Shown in pieces: positions 22,789-28,077 of a DNA stretch of 28,077 nucleotides (positions are counted from its first letter, which is position 1; each line of letters opens with the position of its first letter). The notes below the pieces were generated by a model. That model made no database searches. It had not been told where the DNA came from and was given only the letters and a program-made list of their open reading frames with translations. Source of the DNA: an uncultured Eubacteriales bacterium (lineage in GTDB: Bacteria > Bacillota > Clostridia > Monoglobales > Monoglobaceae); assembly GCA_958352815.1 (NCBI GenBank), contig CATWQA010000031.1, positions 1 to 28,077 of the forward strand. Direction: 5' to 3'. A program made the position numbers and the translations under genes.

Positions 22789-23457
22789 ATGGATTTGGAA
22801 TTTTTCTTGAACACGGAGCTTTTCCACGGAATGGATAAAAACCAATTAGAGAAGCTGTTTGAGTGTATAGAAGCGCATACAAGAAAATACAAAAAGGGCG
22901 AGATTATTTTTCACATGGGTGAGGCTGTACGCAGCATAGGCATGGTTATCTGCGGAAGCGTTATAATTGAAAATGACGACCTTTGGGGAAATAAAAGCAT
23001 ACTGAGCCGTATTGACGGAGGGAATATATTCGGGGAAACATATGCCTGCACAGACGGCGAGCCCATGATGGTAAACGCCGTAGCGGACGAGAATACGGAA
23101 ATAGTATTTTTTGATATTGACAAGATACTTGAGTTGCAGGGCTGTCACAGCAAAATCATAAAAAACCTGCTGCGTATAACAGCGAACAAAAACTTGCAGC
23201 TTTCAAGAAGAATACTGCATACGTCGGCGAAGTCCATAAGAGGCAGGCTGATGTCATATTTTTCCGAGTGCTCCAAGCAGGCGGGAAGCCGCACTATTAA
23301 AATCGCCTTTAACAGGCAGCAGCTTGCGGACTATTTGAGCGTTGACAGAAGCGCCATGTGCAGCGAACTATCTAAAATGAAAAAGGACGGTCTGATTGAA
23401 TACAATAAAAATAAATTCCGATTACTGCAGACAGGATACGACCTTATATTTTATTGA
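22789..23457 (+). CDS. Crp/Fnr-family transcription regulator
   Basis: A 222-residue regulator. The N-terminal cyclic-nucleotide-binding-like beta-barrel (about 10-120) has FHMGEAVRSIGMVICGSVII and GGNIFGE. A long dimer helix follows, then a winged-helix domain (about 150-220) with the recognition segment FNRQQLADYLSVDRSAMCSELSKMKKDGLI. There is no N-terminal FNR-type cysteine cluster, so it does not bind a classic FNR 4Fe-4S centre; heme or another signal is possible. GGAG lies about eight bases before the ATG. Divergent from the ferredoxin gene and with a palindrome between them, it probably regulates both. Confidence 0.9.
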   Translation: MDLEFFLNTELFHGMDKNQLEKLFECIEAHTRKYKKGEIIFHMGEAVRSIGMVICGSVIIENDDLWGNKSILSRIDGGNIFGETYACTDGEPMMVNAVADENTEIVFFDIDKILELQGCHSKIIKNLLRITANKNLQLSRRILHTSAKSIRGRLMSYFSECSKQAGSRTIKIAFNRQQLADYLSVDRSAMCSELSKMKKDGLIEYNKNKFRLLQTGYDLIFY

Positions 23458-23518
23458 TATTCCCTATAAATTATGCCTTGTCGGAACAACAAAAAGAGAC
23501 TGCCTTTAAATTCAATAA

Positions 23519-23605
23519 GGGGCTTTGCCCCGTCATTCAACGTTTCAGTGGGAGATTGTAGCTCCCACTGAAAAAAGTAAGTGGATCCGCCGCCTTGAGA
23601 GGCGG
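23519..23605. mobile_element. Cluster of three hairpins, possible IS200/IS605-type end or MITE
   Basis: In the 199-bp gap before hsdR there are three stems in 87 bp: GGGGC/GCCCC (23519-23531), a 12-bp perfect stem TTTCAGTGGGAG/CTCCCACTGAAA (23543-23573), and CCGCCT-TGAG-AGGCGG (23590-23605). None is followed by a T-run. Subterminal hairpins of this kind occur at ends of IS200/IS605 elements and their non-autonomous derivatives, but no transposase gene is present. Confidence 0.4.
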
Positions 23606-23656
23606 GGGACATCTTGCTTTTAGTTATAAAAATCCTCAAGTATAGGAGTTGAAGAT

Positions 23657-26422
23657 ATGTCATACCAAAGCGAAGCTGCCCTTGAGCAGCAGCTCATAGA
23701 TCAATTGAATAAACAAGGGTACAGCGCCGTATCTATTCCCGATTATGATGCTTTAACAGAAAATTTTAAAGTCCAGTTCACGGCTTTCAACTCAGCGAAG
23801 CTCGACCGACCTTTAAGCGATAAGGAATGGGAACGGGTATTTAACATTATGCTCGGGAAATCAATTTTTCAGAGCGCAAAAATCCTCAGAGATAAATTTG
23901 TATTGGAACGGGAGGATGGAACAAAAGTATATCTCTCTTTCTTTGACACAGATCACACAAAGAATATCTTTCAGGTCACAAACCAGACAACTGTTGTGGG
24001 GAAGTACGTCAATCGCTACGATGTGACGCTCCTTGTCAACGGGCTTCCTCTTATTCAAATCGAACTGAAACGGCGCGGCATTGACATTCGTGAAGCCGTC
24101 AATCAGGTTATGCGCTACAAAAAGCATTCCTACAACGGGCTATACCGTTTCATTCAAATATTTGCAGTATCCAACGGCGTAGATACGAAGTATTTCGCCA
24201 ATTCCGACAGGGAAATGCTCCACAGCCTTGCTTTCTTCTGGACGGACTTCAACAATGTGCGTATCACTAACCTGAAAGAGTTTTCTATCTCTTTCCTTGC
24301 AAGAGATCACATTATTAAGATGCTGACGAGATATACGATTTTAAATGATACGGACAAACTGCTCATGGTGATGCGCCCCTACCAGGTCTATGCCGTGGAG
24401 GCTCTTGTCCGTCAGGCAACGCTTACAAACCGCAACGCTTATGTTTGGCATACTACCGGTGCGGGAAAAACACTGACGTCTTTTAAGACAGCTCAAATTC
24501 TCGCTTCCAATCCTAACATTAAAAAAGTTATCTTCCTTGTTGACCGAAAGGATCTGGACTCTCAAACCACCGAAGAATTCAACAAGTTTGAGAAAGGCTC
24601 TGTTGACGCCACCGACCGCACAGACGTCCTTGTAAAACAAATGCAGGACAAAAACCGCCAACTTATTGTGACAACAATGCAGAAAATGGCAAACGCCGTG
24701 AAACGTCCTCAATATGCAAGTATTATGGCCGCCTACAAAAACGAAAAGGTTGTCTTTATCATTGATGAGTGCCATCGCAGCCAGTTCGGGGATATGCACA
24801 AAGACATTGTTCGGCACTTCCGGAAAGCGCAGTTCTTTGGCTTTACCGGCACACCCCGTTTCGAGGTAAACGGCAAGACAGAAGGAAAAATTACGCAAAC
24901 TACGGAAATGTTGTTTGGAGAATGCGTACATAACTATCTCATTAAAGATGCTATCTTTGACAACAATGTTCTCGGCTTCCATATCGAATATATCAAAACA
25001 ATGGAGGGCGATTTTGACCGAGACGATCCCACAATGGCTGATGCGATTGATGTGGGCGAGCTCTATATGTCAAAGGAACGAATGTCTCTGATTGCAAACC
25101 ACATCGTCCAAAACCACAAAGCCAAGACCGGGAACGGGCGGTATACGGCAATCTTTGCCGTTTCCTCAATTGACGCATTGGTAAAATATTATGACATCTT
25201 TAAGAAGATTAAGCACGACCTGAATATCAGCGGTATCTTCTCTTACGGGCAAAACGAAGAGGCCGAGGGAAAAGATGAGCACAGTCGGGATGCTCTGGAA
25301 CGGATAATTAAAGATTATAATAAGATGTACAGTACCAATTTTTCAACCGATACGTTCGCCGCATATCACAAGGATATTTCAGACCGTGTAAAGGGCAAGA
25401 AAACAAAATCACTTGACATACTTCTGGTAGTAAATATGTTTCTGACGGGTTTTGACAGCAAAACTCTCGCCGTTCTCTATGTGGACAAGGATTTGCAGTA
25501 TCACGACCTGCTGCAAGCCTATTCACGAACCAATCGGGTTGAGAAAGAAACAAAACCCTTCGGTATCATCATCTGCTACCGTAATTTGAAAAAACGAACA
25601 GATGACGCTCTCACGCTGTTCTCACAAAGCCATGATACTTCCGGCATCGTCGTTCCCGACTATCCTTATTTCGTTGATAAGTTCAACGAAATGGTAATTC
25701 GCCTAAAGGATATTGCCCCTACGCCGGAGGCAATCGACACCATGCAGAACGAGGACGCTCAAAAGCTATTTGTTATTACCTTCCGAGAGCTGACAAAATA
25801 TCTGCAATCGCTTCAAACCTTTATTGAGTTCAGCTTTGATCAAGGCTCGCTCATCATGTCCGAGCAGGAGTATCAGGATTATAAAAGCAAATATCTGATG
25901 CTGTATTCAAGGCAAAAGTCAAACAGAGAGGTCGTCTCTGTTCTTGATGATGTAGACTTCTGTATTGAATTGATGGAGAGCGACAGAATTAATGTTGCCT
26001 ATATCATGAACCTTATCCGCAATATCCATTTCGATGACGCCGAGCAGAAGGATTATGATATTAGGCATATCAAAGAGGAACTGGCAAGAACAGATAATCC
26101 GCAGCTGCTCCGAAAAGTTGAGCTCCTGCAAGCTTTCTTAGACCGTGTTGTTGTAGGTCTGGAAAGCGCAGATGAAATCGATGCAGCCTACAACGACTTT
26201 GAAAACGAAACAAAGCGTGAAGAAATTATTGCCTTTGCGCAGACAGAAGAAATTGACCCGTCTATGCTGACTGATTTTATCTCGGAATATGAGTTTTCCG
26301 GCACGATGGATGCAGGAAACATCCGCGATCGTATCGAAAAGCCGATGCCGCTGCTAAAAAAACGTTCTCTCGTCAACAGAATTGTAGACTTTATTCGGCA
26401 GCATGTCGAGAAATATCAATAA
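23657..26422 (+). CDS. hsdR: Type I restriction enzyme, R (endonuclease/translocase) subunit
   Basis: HsdR joins the HsdM/HsdS complex, translocates DNA with ATP and cuts unmethylated DNA far from the recognition site. The 921-residue protein has an N-terminal nuclease domain with Asp122 and the Glu136-x-Lys138 of the PD-(D/E)xK fold (IELKRRG). Two RecA-like helicase domains follow, with TGAGKT (Walker A, 267-272), DECH (370-373), FTGTPRF (about 395) and the late motif QAYSRTNR. A helical C-terminal region, which binds the methylase, covers roughly 680-921. All key residues are present, so it looks active. AGGAG lies before the ATG. It leads an operon: hsdM starts 12 bases after its stop. Confidence 0.96.
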   Translation: MSYQSEAALEQQLIDQLNKQGYSAVSIPDYDALTENFKVQFTAFNSAKLDRPLSDKEWERVFNIMLGKSIFQSAKILRDKFVLEREDGTKVYLSFFDTDHTKNIFQVTNQTTVVGKYVNRYDVTLLVNGLPLIQIELKRRGIDIREAVNQVMRYKKHSYNGLYRFIQIFAVSNGVDTKYFANSDREMLHSLAFFWTDFNNVRITNLKEFSISFLARDHIIKMLTRYTILNDTDKLLMVMRPYQVYAVEALVRQATLTNRNAYVWHTTGAGKTLTSFKTAQILASNPNIKKVIFLVDRKDLDSQTTEEFNKFEKGSVDATDRTDVLVKQMQDKNRQLIVTTMQKMANAVKRPQYASIMAAYKNEKVVFIIDECHRSQFGDMHKDIVRHFRKAQFFGFTGTPRFEVNGKTEGKITQTTEMLFGECVHNYLIKDAIFDNNVLGFHIEYIKTMEGDFDRDDPTMADAIDVGELYMSKERMSLIANHIVQNHKAKTGNGRYTAIFAVSSIDALVKYYDIFKKIKHDLNISGIFSYGQNEEAEGKDEHSRDALERIIKDYNKMYSTNFSTDTFAAYHKDISDRVKGKKTKSLDILLVVNMFLTGFDSKTLAVLYVDKDLQYHDLLQAYSRTNRVEKETKPFGIIICYRNLKKRTDDALTLFSQSHDTSGIVVPDYPYFVDKFNEMVIRLKDIAPTPEAIDTMQNEDAQKLFVITFRELTKYLQSLQTFIEFSFDQGSLIMSEQEYQDYKSKYLMLYSRQKSNREVVSVLDDVDFCIELMESDRINVAYIMNLIRNIHFDDAEQKDYDIRHIKEELARTDNPQLLRKVELLQAFLDRVVVGLESADEIDAAYNDFENETKREEIIAFAQTEEIDPSMLTDFISEYEFSGTMDAGNIRDRIEKPMPLLKKRSLVNRIVDFIRQHVEKYQ

Positions 26423-26434
26423 GGAGAGTAGAAA

Positions 26435-28003
26435 ATGGACAACACAATTCAAGCACATCAAAAAGAGCTTTGCAACAAGCTTTGGGCAATGGCAAACGCC
26501 CTCAGAGGTAATATGGAAGCATACGAGTTCAAGAATTATATATTGGGCATGATTTTCTATTACTACCTCTCAGACAGAACAGAGAAGTACATGGCAAATC
26601 TTTTGAAAGATGACGAAATCGGATATGAAGAAGCATGGGCTGACCCCGAGTACAAGGAAGCCGTCACCGAAGAAGCTCTGCGCGACTTGGGCTTTATCAT
26701 TGAGCCCCAATTTCTTTTTCGCAAAATGGTGGAGATGGTAAAGAACCGTTCTTTCGATATTGAATTTTTGCAGAAGGCAATCAATGCCCTTATGGAATCT
26801 ACTATTAACAATGATTCGCAAGAGGATTTCGACGGACTGTTTTCCGATATGCAGCTCGATTCTACAAAGCTGGGGCACACCGTCAAAGACAGAAGCGCTG
26901 TTATGGCAAAGATTATTGCCTCTCTGGATGAGATCAACTTCGGCGTGGAGGACACGAAAATTGATGTCCTCGGTAATGCTTATGAGTATCTGATAGGGCA
27001 ATTCGCCGCCACGGCAGGTAAAAAGGCAGGAGAATTCTATACGCCGTCGGGGCCTGCCGAGTTGCTGTGCCGTCTGGCTTGCCTGGGATTGACTGATGTA
27101 AAAGACGCAGCCGATCCGACCTGCGGTTCCGGCTCTCTTTTGCTGCGCCTTAAAAATTACGCCAACGTGCGTAATTACTACGGTCAGGAGCTTACCTCCA
27201 CTACATATAACCTCGCCCGAATGAATATGATTTTGCGCGGCATTCCGTACCGTAACTTTAATATTTATAACGGTGACACCTTGGAACATGATTACTTCGA
27301 TGATATGAAGTTCCGTGTTCAGGTCGCAAATCCTCCATACTCCGCAAAATGGTCAGGCGATATACACTTTATGGAGGATCCGCGTTTTAATGAATACGGG
27401 AAACTTGCACCAAAGAGCAAAGCGGACTTCGCTTTTGTGCAGCACATGGTCTATCACATGGATGAGGACGGCCGAGCTGTGGTTCTTCTGCCGCACGGAG
27501 TCCTGTTCCGCGGCGCAGCCGAAGAAGTAATCCGCAAACATCTTATTCAAAAACTGAATGTGCTGGACGCTGTTATCGGACTTCCGGCAAACCTGTTCTT
27601 CGGCACCGGTATTCCCGTCTGTGTTCTCGTCCTCAAACGGGAGCGGCGCAGTAATGCCGATAACATTCTGTTTATTGACGCTTCCAATGACTTTGAAGCC
27701 GGAAAGAACCAGAATATTCTCCGTGAGTGCGACATCGAAAAAATCGTGGAGACCTACGAACATCGCGAGGACGTGGACAAGTACGCTCATGTGGCGACAA
27801 TGCAGGAAATTGAGGAAAACGGTTTTAACCTTAATATTCCCCGCTATGTTGACACCTTTGAGCCGGAAGAAGAAATTGATTTGAACGAAGTGGCTGCGGA
27901 AATCCGAAAACTCCAAAGCGAAATTAAGAGCATCGATGCGGAATTGAAACCGTATTTTGATGAACTGGGTCTGGATTTCCCCTTTGATGTGGAGGGCAAA
28001 TAA
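26435..28003 (+). CDS. hsdM: Type I DNA methyltransferase, M subunit
   Basis: HsdM methylates adenine (N6) at the site chosen by HsdS, protecting host DNA. At 522 residues it is full length. An N-terminal helical HsdM_N domain (1-150) precedes AGEFYTPSGPAELL, which begins the catalytic domain. The SAM-binding motif is DPTCGSGS (Asp227 on) and the catalytic motif is NPPY (Asn299-Tyr302). The C-terminus has a helical coiled segment (EVAAEIRKLQSEIKSIDAEL) likely to contact HsdS. The ribosome site AAGGAGAG precedes the ATG. The length and the neighbouring HsdS start resemble type IC (EcoR124I-like) systems; that subtype is inference. Confidence 0.96.
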   Translation: MDNTIQAHQKELCNKLWAMANALRGNMEAYEFKNYILGMIFYYYLSDRTEKYMANLLKDDEIGYEEAWADPEYKEAVTEEALRDLGFIIEPQFLFRKMVEMVKNRSFDIEFLQKAINALMESTINNDSQEDFDGLFSDMQLDSTKLGHTVKDRSAVMAKIIASLDEINFGVEDTKIDVLGNAYEYLIGQFAATAGKKAGEFYTPSGPAELLCRLACLGLTDVKDAADPTCGSGSLLLRLKNYANVRNYYGQELTSTTYNLARMNMILRGIPYRNFNIYNGDTLEHDYFDDMKFRVQVANPPYSAKWSGDIHFMEDPRFNEYGKLAPKSKADFAFVQHMVYHMDEDGRAVVLLPHGVLFRGAAEEVIRKHLIQKLNVLDAVIGLPANLFFGTGIPVCVLVLKRERRSNADNILFIDASNDFEAGKNQNILRECDIEKIVETYEHREDVDKYAHVATMQEIEENGFNLNIPRYVDTFEPEEEIDLNEVAAEIRKLQSEIKSIDAELKPYFDELGLDFPFDVEGK

Positions 28004-28005
28004 TT

Positions 28006-28077
28006 ATGGCAAATGTATCTTCAAGTATTGGTATCTCAAAGTATCCCAAACTGCGTTTTCCGGGCTTTGATGACCCG
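28006..28077 (+). CDS. hsdS: Type I specificity subunit, N-terminal fragment (cut by window end)
   Basis: An ATG two bases after the hsdM stop opens a frame to the end of the window: 24 codons, reading MANVSSSIG... and then YPKLRFPGFDDP. The PKLRFPGF sequence is typical of the start of HsdS proteins that follow hsdM. The target-recognition domains lie outside the window, so the DNA sequence recognised is unknown. Confidence 0.85.
   Translation, partial: MANVSSSIGISKYPKLRFPGFDDP

Noticed and set aside
23543..23573. The 12-bp hairpin as the terminator of the Crp/Fnr gene
   Set aside because: No T-run follows on the plus strand, and it lies about 90 bases past the stop.
1..28077. CRISPR array, tRNA or rRNA genes
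   Set aside because: No regularly spaced identical repeats, no tRNA cloverleaf signature and no rRNA-like segment was seen on either strand.

Overview
The window looks like a chromosomal stretch from a Gram-positive anaerobe of the Clostridia, probably a gut commensal. Strong AGGAGG ribosome sites, TTG and GTG starts, near-consensus sigma-A promoters (TTGACA-N17-TATAAT type), a WalR-type regulator and a clostridial-style ferredoxin/Crp pair all point that way. A large secreted pectate lyase suggests a plant-fibre niche. Monoglobus-like pectin degraders are one possibility, but the species cannot be fixed from this sequence.

Layout. 1-1921: palindromic repeat debris, then ilvD (minus). 1992-5315: secreted pectate lyase (minus). 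5535-6251: a REP-associated tyrosine transposase (RAYT) with two inverted copies of its apparent REP hairpin; its stop codon lies inside one copy. 6253-12943: a minus-strand run, in transcription order DUF1015 protein, hom, thrB, lysC, an SDR reductase and a SAM methyltransferase, under one promoter whose -10 lies in a 19-bp palindrome. 13010-13803: a gene-poor interval with a 38-codon ORF and a compact locus of two convergent, near-perfect promoters over about 250 bp of stacked hairpins. Its minus strand encodes a 23-residue hydrophobic peptide behind an extended, hairpin-sequestered Shine-Dalgarno. 13804-17125: lactate dehydrogenase, ZIP transporter, MATE exporter (minus). 17205-18733: an unknown three-gene membrane operon. 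18887-19579: a WalR-like regulator with no kinase nearby. 19852-21488: YigZ/IMPACT protein and an alpha/beta hydrolase (plus). 21489-21998: repeat-rich spacer. 21999-23457: divergent ferredoxin and Crp/Fnr regulator sharing a palindromic operator. 23657-28077: type I restriction-modification genes hsdR, hsdM and the first 24 codons of hsdS.

How it fits together. hom, thrB and lysC make homoserine phosphate from aspartate; ilvD serves isoleucine, valine and leucine synthesis. The ilvD and threonine-operon promoters share a 16-bp element around the -35, a possible common control. The Crp/Fnr protein probably controls itself and the ferredoxin gene.

The most interesting items are the convergent-promoter hairpin locus at 13326-13641 (candidate type I toxin-antitoxin and/or structured RNA) and the RAYT with cognate GTAG-type REPs. 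Next is a second palindromic repeat family whose copies show paired, compensating changes.
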